In this document: positions 1 to 6,707 of the stretch, one piece after another
Layout: the number at the start of each line of letters is the position of its first letter
How positions within the stretch are numbered: the stretch's first letter is position 1
NCBI GenBank assembly: GCA_903920405.1
Contig: CAIXMC010000359.1
Coordinates: 1 to 7,736, forward strand
Direction: 5' to 3'
From: an uncultured beta proteobacterium
GTDB lineage: Bacteria > Pseudomonadota > Gammaproteobacteria > Burkholderiales > Burkholderiaceae_C
DNA: 7,736 nt
The notes under the pieces: model-generated
What the model saw: only the letters and a program-made list of their open reading frames with translations
Told to the model about the DNA's origin: nothing
The model's database searches: none
Program-made: the position numbers and the translations under genes

Positions 1-132
1 AAACGCCCTGGCGCTTGGTGGCGATCACACAATGCCGAGCATATGTTGGCCTTGAGGCTCAATCGGGCAAATCGTCAGTGGGATAGCTATTGGCAGCGAA
101 TATCAAGTGAACCACTCACCACATCACTTTGA
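1..132 (+). pseudogene. C-terminal fragment of a probable transposase (cut by the window edge)
   Basis: Frame 1 is open from the first base to a TGA at 130-132, giving 43 residues that begin KRPGAWW and continue through a segment rich in Arg, Asn and Trp (NAEHMLALRLNRANRQW). The pattern 'GAWW, Asn-Ala, Met-Leu-x-Leu-Arg, Asn, Trp, Tyr-Trp' resembles the C-terminal tail of some insertion-sequence transposases, possibly the ISKra4 type. This is from memory and the family is uncertain. It is the only plus-strand coding candidate, opposite in orientation to every other gene here. The start lies outside the window, so whether the gene is intact cannot be judged. It could also be the end of an unrelated protein. 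Confidence 0.4.
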
Positions 133-908
133 AACGCACCCCCACCCGTGACCGTCCGTGATGATTATCAATAAGCTATTGATTTATATCAATCTCATCA
201 AATTTTACGGAGGTACAGAGTGACAAAATCCTGAGCAAGCGCAAGTTGTCTAAACGGTGACGTCCAAAGTGTTCGTCCGTCATTTCCTTGTGCTGAAACA
301 AGGATGATCCGATTGTCTTGCTGACACAGCTTAACTCACCATTTTTTGATTGTCTTGTTTTAACGTGAAAGAACAAAGAAAACAATAGCAATGTATCCTT
401 ATCCCATAAGGGCTACAGGCACTTTTTATGGGTAAAAAATTCTTTCATCATTCGGGGTGGCCAGGATGCCATGACAGTTAGGATATGGTCAACAATAAGT
501 TCCGCATTTGGCCGTCAGAGTTGGGATGCAATGCGAGCAGCCTGTCGGACTTGAAGGTATAACAAATTGATTTTTAAGGATTTTCTCAATTGTGTAAATT
601 TATAATTATTTTTATAAATCAATTGCGTATTATTGACCATATCGCTTAGAGCGATTCTTGATATGTGGTGATTGGTTGTAAGATGAGCACCCGTCGTGTT
701 CCGTACCCTTGCATGACATTTCATCCTATCCTTTAGTCGAATACCATTTGGAAACATATATGGTTCATTTCAGTTCTCTTGGCACTGGAAAAAAGCTGGG
801 GTTGCTCATCGGCAGTGCCATGACCACGCCGTCAATTTTGAATCGGCAGGGTGGGGCAGTTTGCAGTCGGCATCAACGCATATCCTTATTTCTGCCCCAT
901 TCTTCCAT
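133..908. other. 776-bp stretch with no supportable gene
   Basis: No reading frame here looks like a real protein. The two longest minus-strand frames (176-391, which needs a TTG start, and 515-757) show no recognisable motif. The sequence is visibly more AT-rich than the flanking genes, especially around 555-640. It contains a perfect FNR-type palindrome (179-192), a small inverted repeat at 397-411 and an AT-only hairpin at 598-619. No ferredoxin (fdx) gene, the usual gene after hscA, can be read here. The stretch probably includes the outer end of the insertion sequence at 1-132 plus decayed DNA. Confidence 0.5.
179..192. promoter_or_regulatory. Perfect FNR/CRP-family palindrome (TTGAT-N4-ATCAA)
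   Basis: The sequence TTGATTTATATCAA matches the classical FNR/Anr half-sites TTGAT and ATCAA with the exact four-base spacer, and the symmetry extends one base on each side. FNR-type regulators bind such sites under oxygen limitation. No convincing gene starts close by on either strand, so the target is unknown. The site may be a chance AT-rich palindrome, part of an insertion-sequence end, or a relic of a lost promoter. Confidence 0.35.
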
Positions 909-2768
909 TCAAAGAGTTTGAATATTCCTGCCAGGCAACGCTTTTTGAATGCTTCGGTCCATGCGCAGGGCTGCAAAAGATTCTGTGCCCCGAGCCAAGG
1001 TTTTCGTGGCAGCTTCAATGGTGGCGGCATCCATCTGACTGTACACGGCTTGCACGTTGCCAATCAGGTGCTCAATGGTGGCACGTTGGTCCATGTCCAG
1101 CATGTCGCCATCCGAGAGCAGTGCGCTTTGCGTCGCCAAAATCATGCGGTCGGCATCAACGCGCGCTTGTATAAGCGCGCGTGCCGTCATGTCTGCCCCT
1201 GTCATGGCAAAACTGGTTTTTAACATCTGAGTGATCTGTTCATCATCTAGGCCATAAGAGGGCTTGACGGTAATGTGGGCTTCTACACCACTCTGTTGTT
1301 CATGCGCACTGACACTCAATAGTCCATCGGCATCGACTGTGAAAGTCACGCGGATTCGCGCAGCCCCTGCGGGCATGGGCGGTATGCCTCGTAACTCGAA
1401 CTGTGCCAAACTGCGACAGTCAGCCACCAAGTCTCGCTCACCCTGCACCACATGCAGCGCGAGCGCGGTTTGACCGTCGATGTAGGTAGTGAAATCTTGC
1501 GCTCTGGCACAGGGAATGGTTTCATTGCGCAACACAATGCGATCAACAAGACCTCCCATAGTTTCAATACCCAAAGACAGCGCAATCACATCGAGCAGCA
1601 GCATCGAACCTTTATTGCCTACCAATTGGTGAGCCTGAATGGCAGCACCGAGTGCCACCACTTCATCGGGATTCAAATTGGTCAGCGGAACTTGACCAAA
1701 CAAGTCACCCACGGCACGTTGAATATGCAGCATACGGGTGGATCCGCCCACCATCACCACACCCTGGATGTCATTCACGGTTAATTTGGCATCACGCAAA
1801 ACACGGCGAACGGCTTTCAATGTGCGTGCTGTCAATGCGCTGGTGGCAGTTTCAAGGTCTGAGACATGAACATCAAAAGTGGCTGTAATGCCCGTCAATA
1901 CTGCGTTGAACACTACTGAATCAGTAGTGGATAGGGCTTCTTTGCATGCACGCGCAGCGACCTTCAAGATAGCTTTATCGGTGGGGCTGGCCGCATCCAT
2001 AAGCGAAACACCCACGCGATCCAACACCCAGTCAGCCAGTGCGTGGTCGTAGTCATCGCCCCCCAAGGCCGAATCGCCACCCGTGGCCATGACCTCAAAC
2101 ACGCCTTGGGTGAGGCGCAAGATGGAAATATCAAATGTGCCGCCTCCCAAATCGTAAATGGCATAAATGCCCTCACTGGCATTGTCCAGCCCATAAGCGA
2201 CTGCTGCTGCCGTAGGTTCGTTCATCAGGCGCAGCACATTCAGGCCAGCCAATTGAGCAGCGTCTTTGGTGGCCTGACGCTGTGCATCGTCAAAATAAGC
2301 AGGCACAGTAATGACGGCAGCCTCTACCGTGGCATTGAACACATCTTGGGCGCGGCGACGCAAGGCTGTCAAAATGTCGGCACTGACCTCAACAGGGGAC
2401 TTTTCGCCCTGCACGGTGTTTAAGCCCAACATGCCCGGATGGTCAATGAATTCATAAGGCAAATGACTGGCCAACACCACATCTTTCAGGCAGCGCCCCA
2501 TCAAGCGCTTGACTGAAACAATGGTATTGTTGGGGTCAGTCACGCCGCCTTCCATGGCTTCATACCCTGTTTGACGGTTGCCATCTGCCCAATAGCGAAC
2601 CACCGATGGCAAAATCGCACGCCCTTGCGCATCGAGCAAACATTGCGCCACACCATCACGCACAGCGGCCACCAGCGAATGCGTGGTGCCGAGATCAATG
2701 CCAATGGCGATGCGCCGCTCACGGGATTTAAGGGACTGCCCGGGTTCTGAAATGTGTAAAAGTGCCAT
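909..2768 (-). CDS. hscA: Fe-S cluster assembly chaperone HscA (Hsp70 family)
   Basis: HscA is the specialised Hsp70 that, with co-chaperone HscB, uses ATP to release Fe-S clusters from scaffold IscU in the cytoplasm. The 619-residue product is the usual length and aligns with E. coli HscA end to end, from the MALLxISEPG start to the MDxSxxxAL tail. Visible motifs: DLGTTHS phosphate loop (25-31, His where many Hsp70s have Asn), YDLGGGTFD (205-213), VGGSTR (340-345), interdomain linker [11 protein letters not shown] (390-400), and the substrate-binding domain after it. I chose the ATG at 2766-2768 because the family begins MALL; an in-frame TTG at 2810 would add 14 unrelated residues. No strong Shine-Dalgarno is seen. 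hscB is absent upstream, where a mobile-element end lies 50 bp away, and fdx is absent downstream. The gene itself looks intact. Transcription could come by readthrough from ribD or from the element. Confidence 0.95.
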   Translation of the reverse strand: MALLHISEPGQSLKSRERRIAIGIDLGTTHSLVAAVRDGVAQCLLDAQGRAILPSVVRYWADGNRQTGYEAMEGGVTDPNNTIVSVKRLMGRCLKDVVLASHLPYEFIDHPGMLGLNTVQGEKSPVEVSADILTALRRRAQDVFNATVEAAVITVPAYFDDAQRQATKDAAQLAGLNVLRLMNEPTAAAVAYGLDNASEGIYAIYDLGGGTFDISILRLTQGVFEVMATGGDSALGGDDYDHALADWVLDRVGVSLMDAASPTDKAILKVAARACKEALSTTDSVVFNAVLTGITATFDVHVSDLETATSALTARTLKAVRRVLRDAKLTVNDIQGVVMVGGSTRMLHIQRAVGDLFGQVPLTNLNPDEVVALGAAIQAHQLVGNKGSMLLLDVIALSLGIETMGGLVDRIVLRNETIPCARAQDFTTYIDGQTALALHVVQGERDLVADCRSLAQFELRGIPPMPAGAARIRVTFTVDADGLLSVSAHEQQSGVEAHITVKPSYGLDDEQITQMLKTSFAMTGADMTARALIQARVDADRMILATQSALLSDGDMLDMDQRATIEHLIGNVQAVYSQMDAATIEAATKTLARGTESFAALRMDRSIQKALPGRNIQTL

Positions 2769-2818
2769 AAGTCGAATTGTCGCCGCAACAAGCGCGGTGC
2801 AAGAAGACAAAGCTAGGC

Positions 2819-2836
2819 GGCACTGGTTCAGTTGAA
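2819..2836 (+). repeat. Terminal inverted repeat, hscA-proximal end
   Basis: This is the 18-bp end GGCACTGGTTCAGTTGAA, identical to the reverse complement of 3141-3158. It lies 50 bp upstream of the hscA start codon and 10 bp beyond the stop of the transposase-like remnant. Confidence 0.85.
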
Positions 2837-2846
2837 TGGGATTTTG

Positions 2847-3096
2847 TTATGCTGTCATAGGTATCATAAAGAGTTCGTCCCAAGAGAGCTGCCTGTCAAG
2901 AATTCCTGGTGCAACAGATGGAACTTTTTTTGTAGTGAAATGAGTCCGTATGAAATGATGTACCACCCAAAGAATGTCCAGTGTTCTTTGAAGCCCACTC
3001 TCGTTTTCCCAGACGCATCGCCAGCAGTTCAATCGGGTGCGTAGCGCTTTCACTCAAAGGGTGAATTCCATCGAAGTAACAAATATCAATTTTCAT
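2847..3096 (-). pseudogene. Decayed transposase-like remnant inside the 340-bp element
   Basis: Two overlapping minus-strand frames read as one broken protein. One starts at an ATG (3094-3096) with MKIDICYFDG and runs through HPIELLAMRLGKRE. The other carries the continuation LDILWVVHHFIRTHFTTKK, then VPSVAPGILDRQLSWDELFM, and stops at 2847-2849. A frameshift near residues 'KNT' would join them. The combined tail, with an aromatic 'NFIRPHFTT-like' stretch and a terminal 'LSW-ELF', resembles the C-termini of some DDE transposases as I remember them, but I cannot name the family. An N-terminal scrap directly joined to a C-terminal tail implies a large internal deletion. No functional protein is expected. 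Confidence 0.45.
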
Positions 3097-4282
3097 AACG
3101 GTTTAGTGAAGATAATAAGTGGTCAACTGAGGAATCCAGGTTCAACTGAACCAGTGCCAAAGTGTCCCTGCCACATGCGCGGGCCACAATTCGCAAGTCA
3201 GGCCCCACCCTGTCGGTTTGCCTGAACTCCAGTGACAATGCCTGCACCAGGCTGTCAAACGTTCCCAACTGAGCCATACCGCGGCCCTGGCCTATCAGTT
3301 TGGGGGCAAGATAAACCAAAAACTCATCCACCAAATTGTCACGAATCAACGCGCCATTGAGCTTTTCACCGGCCTCAATGTGCAGTTCATTGATTTCACG
3401 ACGCGCCAAATCATGCAGCATGGCCACCAGATCCACCCGACCATTTTGTAGGGGAAGATAAATGACCTGCGCACCACGTTCTTCCAGTGCCGATTTTTTA
3501 AGGTCATTTTGCACCGCAGCGTAGAGGGTACAAGCGCGGCCAGCCATGAATAATGCAGCATCTGGCGGGGTTTCAAGTCGGCTATCGATCACCACCACGG
3601 CAGGTTGTCTGGGTGTTTCTACCCATCGTACATCAAGCCTGGGGTTATCGGCCAGCACAGTGCCAATGCCTGTGAGCACAGCGCACGATCGTGCCCGCCA
3701 GGCGTGACCATCCGCACGCGCTTCAGGCGAAGTTATCCACTGGCTGATGCCATTGTCCAGCGCCGTTTTGCCATCCAGAGAGGCCGCCAGTTTCATGCGA
3801 ACCCAGGGTTTATGCCGAATCATGCGGCTAAAAAAACCGATATTCAACTCACGTGTCGCAACGGCCAAAGGATCATCAGGGGGTAACACAATGACCTCTA
3901 TACCGGCTGCCCGTAACCGCGCAATCCCCTGCCCACTGACCAGCGGGTTAGGGTCTGTGTGGGTAGCAAACACCCTGTGAATGCCTGCTGCTATCAGCGC
4001 ATTGCAGCAAGGCCCGGTGCGCCCCATGTGTGAACAGGGTTCAAGCGTCACATAAGCCGTAGCCCCCTTGACCGAGCATCCGTTGTCCTGCGCATCTTGC
4101 AATGCCATGATCTCGGCGTGAGGGCCACCTGCACGCTGGGTATGACCTTGGCCCAATACCTGCCCGCAAGCGTTGGTAATGATGCAACCCACGCGGGGAT
4201 TGGGAGACGTTATCCAGAGGCTTTCTTGCGCAAGGTACAGCGCTTGCTGGAGGTGATGGATGTGGTGGAGGAGGTGGTTCAT
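3086..4282 (-). CDS. ribD: Riboflavin biosynthesis bifunctional deaminase/reductase RibD, C-terminus rewritten by a mobile element
   Basis: RibD carries out steps two and three of riboflavin synthesis: deamination of diaminohydroxyphosphoribosylaminopyrimidine, then NADPH-dependent reduction of the ribose chain. The N-terminal zinc deaminase shows SPNPRVG (26-32), HAE (55-57) and PCSHMGRTGPCC (82-93), giving ligands His55, Cys83 and Cys92. The reductase domain shows KLAASLDGKTA (164-174), GIGTVLADNP (205-214) and HIEAGEKLNGAL (311-322). The ATG at 4280-4282 is preferred over an in-frame TTG four codons upstream. Of 398 residues, the last 23 (376-398) and the stop lie within the element at 2819-3158. 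The native protein probably ended near GRDT (371-374), so all catalytic parts remain and activity is likely. Other rib genes, often nearby, are not seen. A weak promoter candidate sits in the 102-bp gap upstream. Confidence 0.93.
   Translation of the reverse strand: MNHLLHHIHHLQQALYLAQESLWITSPNPRVGCIITNACGQVLGQGHTQRAGGPHAEIMALQDAQDNGCSVKGATAYVTLEPCSHMGRTGPCCNALIAAGIHRVFATHTDPNPLVSGQGIARLRAAGIEVIVLPPDDPLAVATRELNIGFFSRMIRHKPWVRMKLAASLDGKTALDNGISQWITSPEARADGHAWRARSCAVLTGIGTVLADNPRLDVRWVETPRQPAVVVIDSRLETPPDAALFMAGRACTLYAAVQNDLKKSALEERGAQVIYLPLQNGRVDLVAMLHDLARREINELHIEAGEKLNGALIRDNLVDEFLVYLAPKLIGQGRGMAQLGTFDSLVQALSLEFRQTDRVGPDLRIVARACGRDTLALVQLNLDSSVDHLLSSLNRYEN
3141..3158 (-). repeat. Terminal inverted repeat, inside the ribD reading frame
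   Basis: This 18-bp copy is the exact reverse complement of 2819-2836. It overlaps ribD: read on the minus strand it encodes the start of the foreign tail (ALVQLN). It marks the junction where native ribD sequence ends, at or just after base 3159. Confidence 0.85.
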
Positions 4283-4350
4283 CAGCAGCCACAAAAAAAC
4301 AGTGTTTTAGGCCTCTAACCCTTATGCAGCGTGCGTTGATAGCTATCTTA

Positions 4351-4381
4351 TATATAGCATTTTAACATCAAAGATGGACAA
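4351..4381 (-). promoter_or_regulatory. Candidate promoter for ribD (extended -10)
   Basis: In the 102-bp gap between usp and ribD the minus strand reads TGCTATATA, an extended -10 (TATATA at 4351-4356). A weak -35-like TTGTCC (4376-4381) lies 19 bases further upstream. It points toward ribD, whose ATG is about 70 bp downstream. This is a match by eye; the stretch is AT-rich, so chance is possible. No clear terminator for the usp gene is seen in the same gap. Confidence 0.3.
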
Positions 4382-4384
4382 AAC

Positions 4385-4840
4385 CTACTTTGGTTCGACA
4401 TCTGAATCTCGCACCACCAGCACAGGCAACTGAGTGTGCGACAACACCGATTGGGCAACGCTGCCCAAAATCAGCTTTTTAAGACCGTGGCGGCCATGCG
4501 AACCCATCACGATCAAGTCAGCCTGTAGAGATGTGGCGGCCTCGACAATGCCGCGCCAAACGGCGTGCGACTCCACCACCGATGAATCGACCATCACACC
4601 TGCTGCCTCAAAAGTGTCTTTGGTCACCTTGATTACCGCATCGGCTTCGGCTGTGGCTGCACCCAAATACTCGGCTTGACCATAAGCAAAGTCAGTCCCC
4701 ACCCCAGTGAAAGGATAAGGGTCAATCACATAAATGACCGTGACCCTGCTATCGAACGCTTTAACCAAACCAATAGCCTTATCGACGGCAATTTTTGCAG
4801 TGACCGAGCCATCGACAGGCACAAGAATATGTTTGAACAT
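4385..4840 (-). CDS. Universal stress protein, UspA family (ATP-binding type)
   Basis: The product is a 151-residue single-domain universal stress protein, a cytoplasmic dimer that in this family accumulates on starvation, oxygen or redox stress; the exact role is unknown. It begins with the typical MFKHILVPVDGS and has the ATP-binding signature G-x2-G-x9-G-S (Gly113, Gly116, Gly126, Ser127) plus Asp10, so it should belong to the nucleotide-binding branch. The ATG at 4838-4840 is chosen over an in-frame TTG four codons upstream because it fits the family start and has GAGGG (4846-4850) five bases before it. That ribosome site overlaps the stop of the flavoprotein gene (8-bp gap), so the two are almost certainly co-transcribed and probably translationally coupled. 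The sequence looks Burkholderiales-like. Confidence 0.92.
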   Translation of the reverse strand: MFKHILVPVDGSVTAKIAVDKAIGLVKAFDSRVTVIYVIDPYPFTGVGTDFAYGQAEYLGAATAEADAVIKVTKDTFEAAGVMVDSSVVESHAVWRGIVEAATSLQADLIVMGSHGRHGLKKLILGSVAQSVLSHTQLPVLVVRDSDVEPK

Positions 4841-4848
4841 GATTGCCC

Positions 4849-6474
4849 TCAAATATCTTCAGGCACCATTTTGATGGCACCACACGGACACTCCGCCACG
4901 CAAACGCCACAGCCTTTACAGTAGTCGTAGTTAAATTCAAAACCCTTGCCCGGCCCCAGTTTGATGACAGCGTTGTCAGGGCAAACACCGTAGCAGTTGT
5001 CGCATTCAAAACAATTGCCGCATGACAGGCAGCGCCGCGCTTCAAACAAGGCATTGGTCTCGTCTAGTCCCCCTTGCACTTCTTCAAAGGTCGATTGGCG
5101 ACGGATGATGTCAAGCATGGGGCGTACAGTTTTGGGCGCATCGCTGTAGTACCAGGTGTTGAGCTTGTCGTAGGTGGCAATTTCGCTCTTTTGCCGAGCG
5201 ACATACACCGTGCCATTTAACCAGGCATTGATGTTGCGAGCCGCTTTTTTGCCGTGACCAATGGCCACAGTCACATTACGTTCGGCAGGAACCATGTCGC
5301 CACCGGCAAAAATACCAGCGTGACCGGTCATCATCTGGCCATCCACTTGCACCACGCCATCTTTGACCGTCAAGCCAGGCACATTTTCAATCAGGGACAA
5401 ATCAACGTCTTGCCCCAGCGCCAGCACCACAGAATCAGCCTCCAGGGTTTCAAACTCACCGGTGGGCTGTGGAAAACCCTTATCGTCTAGCGCCATTTTT
5501 TCAACGGTGATGGAAGATTCGCCAGCTTGCGTGATGGTCGATAGCCACTTGATGAGCACACCTTCTTGCAGGGCTTCTTCTACCTCAAAGTCATGCGCTG
5601 GCATTTTTTCGCGGTTGCGCCGATAGACAATGATGGATTCCGTAGCCCCCAGTCGTTTGGCCGTTCGTGCCATGTCAATGGCGGTATTGCCACCGCCATA
5701 CACTATCACACGACGACCCAGCAGGGGCTTGTCTTCACCTTCCATTGACCTGAGCACGGCCACGGCATCGAGCACCTTGGCAGAATCACCCGCAGGAATA
5801 AAGGCACGTTTGGCAATATGAGCACCTACAGCCAAAAACACGGCATCAAAATCGCCTTGCTGCTTGGCGTTTAGCACATTGGCGACCTTGGTGTTGTAAT
5901 GGATTTCTACCCCCAACTCTGCAAGACGTTTAACTTCGGCGTCCAGAACAACGCGCGGCAGCCGGTACTGTGGAATGCCAAAACGCATCATGCCTCCAGG
6001 CAGCGGGCCAGCCTCGAACACCGACGCCTGATGCCCCATGCGCGCCAATTGATAAGCTGCCGACAATCCCGCCGGTCCCGCCCCCACGACCAGCACTTTT
6101 TTGCCGGTGGATGGTGACGGAGGCGCAAACTTCCAGCCTTGCTCGATGGCTTGGTCGCCCAAAAAGCGTTCGACCGAATTGATGCCCACAGCAGAATCAA
6201 GCTGCCCACGATTGCATGCACCTTCACAAGTGTGGTAGCACACTCGCCCCATGGTGGCAGGAAAAGGATTGTCCTCAACCAAAGTGCGCCAGGCTTGTTC
6301 GTAGTTGCCAGACTCTGCATGAAACAGCCAGGCCTGAATGTTTTCACCGGCAGGACACTGATGATTGCAGGGAGGAATACGGCTTAAATAAACAGGGCGA
6401 GAGGTACGCCATGAACCCGTGTGGTTGGCCAGAGAGCTACCGACATCCAAAGTGATGGCAAACGGTTTTTGCAT
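4849..6474 (-). CDS. GltD-like FAD/NAD(P)H oxidoreductase fused to a 2[4Fe-4S] ferredoxin domain (2-oxoacid oxidoreductase electron-transfer subunit)
   Basis: The 541-residue protein resembles the small subunit of glutamate synthase, with an added ferredoxin tail. The N-terminal Fe-S domain has C36, C40, C79, C83 and C87. An FAD Rossmann motif GAGPAG is at 131-136 and a second, NAD(P)H-type motif GGGNTA at 260-265; GIFAGGD (387-393) is the usual FAD-closing motif. The C-terminal domain (about 480-541) has two ferredoxin motifs, C488-x2-C491-x2-C494-x3-C498-P and C519-x2-C522-x2-C525-x3-C529-P, plus C482 and C485. This tail resembles the delta subunit of pyruvate:ferredoxin oxidoreductases. 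Its place after porB suggests it moves electrons between that enzyme and NAD(P)H. No large GltB is nearby, so glutamate synthase is unlikely. PadH of phenylglyoxylate dehydrogenase is an alternative relative. The start has a strong AAGGAG. Confidence 0.88.
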   Translation of the reverse strand: MQKPFAITLDVGSSLANHTGSWRTSRPVYLSRIPPCNHQCPAGENIQAWLFHAESGNYEQAWRTLVEDNPFPATMGRVCYHTCEGACNRGQLDSAVGINSVERFLGDQAIEQGWKFAPPSPSTGKKVLVVGAGPAGLSAAYQLARMGHQASVFEAGPLPGGMMRFGIPQYRLPRVVLDAEVKRLAELGVEIHYNTKVANVLNAKQQGDFDAVFLAVGAHIAKRAFIPAGDSAKVLDAVAVLRSMEGEDKPLLGRRVIVYGGGNTAIDMARTAKRLGATESIIVYRRNREKMPAHDFEVEEALQEGVLIKWLSTITQAGESSITVEKMALDDKGFPQPTGEFETLEADSVVLALGQDVDLSLIENVPGLTVKDGVVQVDGQMMTGHAGIFAGGDMVPAERNVTVAIGHGKKAARNINAWLNGTVYVARQKSEIATYDKLNTWYYSDAPKTVRPMLDIIRRQSTFEEVQGGLDETNALFEARRCLSCGNCFECDNCYGVCPDNAVIKLGPGKGFEFNYDYCKGCGVCVAECPCGAIKMVPEDI

Positions 6475-6481
6475 TTATAAA

Positions 6482-6487
6482 CTCCTT
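6482..6487 (-). promoter_or_regulatory. Strong ribosome binding site of the flavoprotein gene
   Basis: AAGGAG on the minus strand, seven bases before the ATG at 6472-6474. It fixes the start of the flavoprotein gene and is the best Shine-Dalgarno in the window. Confidence 0.75.
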
Positions 6488-6544
6488 GTGAGATTGACCA
6501 AATCCTGAAAGATGGCCCAACTGCTGATAACTGATAAGTGATTC

Positions 6545-6573
6545 ACAATAAGTTTTCTACCTAATAATTTCAA
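6545..6573 (-). promoter_or_regulatory. Candidate sigma70-type promoter for the flavoprotein-usp pair
   Basis: The minus strand reads TTGAAA (6568-6573), 17 bases, then TATTGT (6545-6550), a fair -35/-10 pair with ideal spacing. It lies in the 233-bp spacer between porB and the flavoprotein gene and points at the latter, about 70 bp away. If real, the flavoprotein and usp can be expressed apart from porB. This is a match by eye only. Confidence 0.35.
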
Positions 6574-6645
6574 AAAACGTAGCACTCAATGCAATACCAG
6601 AGCGCGTTACAACCGAATTTTGTACATTTTTTGACGTAGAAAACT
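6551..6645. repeat. Inverted repeat pair in the porB-flavoprotein spacer
   Basis: AGTTTTCTAC at 6551-6560 recurs as its exact reverse complement at 6636-6645, 75 bp apart; one further base inward on the AGTTTT side also matches. One copy lies between the -35 and -10 of the promoter candidate. The arms could bind a dimeric regulator with looping or form a weak long-range hairpin in the transcript. Ten-base matches in AT-rich DNA can also occur by chance. Confidence 0.3.
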
Positions 6646-6707
6646 TTCCGTTAATCGCTTACAAACCAGAGCCAGCCCCAATCCCTTAGTGGTCAATTCT
6701 GAAATGA

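Larger units (their letters stand above)
2819..3158 (-). mobile_element. 340-bp IS remnant or internally deleted element with 18-bp terminal inverted repeats
   Basis: Perfect 18-bp inverted repeats (GGCACTGGTTCAGTTGAA at 2819-2836, its reverse complement at 3141-3158) bound this segment. With a one-base gap the similarity extends inward for several more bases. Inside, on the minus strand, lies a transposase-like remnant ending 10 bp short of the 2836 repeat, which is normal IS architecture. The element is far too short for a full IS, so it is an internally deleted, non-autonomous copy. The GGCACTG tips recall IS6-family ends, but the coding remnant does not look like IS6 transposase to me, so I leave the family open. 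The bases flanking the two repeats (2811-2818 and 3159-3166) do not match, so there is no target-site duplication. That suggests rearrangement after or during insertion. Confidence 0.75.

Noticed and set aside
176..391. Minus-strand 71-codon open frame
   Set aside because: Needs a TTG start, matches no family I recognise, and spans the FNR-type palindrome; an AAGGA before the TTG could be chance.
397..432. Overlapping small hairpins (CCTTAT/ATAAGG and CCCATAA/TTATGGG)
   Set aside because: Short stems, no adjacent gene to terminate or regulate, no further support.
598..619. ATTTATAA/TTATAAAT hairpin as a terminator
   Set aside because: The stem is entirely A-T, so it is too weak for an intrinsic terminator and expected by chance in such AT-rich DNA.
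515..757. Minus-strand 80-codon open frame with an ATG start
   Set aside because: Unusual composition rich in Asn, Lys and Ile from AT-rich DNA, no motif, and it crosses the AT-only hairpin at 598-619.
781..819. Inverted repeat GGCACTG/CAGTGCC as an hscA terminator or another IS end
   Set aside because: The loop is 25 bases with no T-run after the stem, and only the first eight bases match the 18-bp IS ends.
806..908. Possible ferredoxin (fdx) remnant after hscA
   Set aside because: A minus-strand frame reads NGAEI then a few Cys, but the order and spacing do not match the fdx Cys pattern, and the frame is largely a shadow of hscA.
861..1223. Plus-strand frames across hscA, and similar frames across the other genes
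   Set aside because: They are antisense shadows of the strongly supported minus-strand genes and have no recognisable motifs.
4338..4347. GATAGCTATC palindrome upstream of ribD as an FMN riboswitch or operator
   Set aside because: The 102-bp gap lacks room and conserved elements for an FMN riboswitch, and a single 10-bp palindrome is weak evidence for an operator.
4849..6474. Annotation as glutamate synthase small subunit (gltD)
   Set aside because: The C-terminal two-cluster ferredoxin domain and the porB neighbour do not fit GltD, and no GltB is present in the window.
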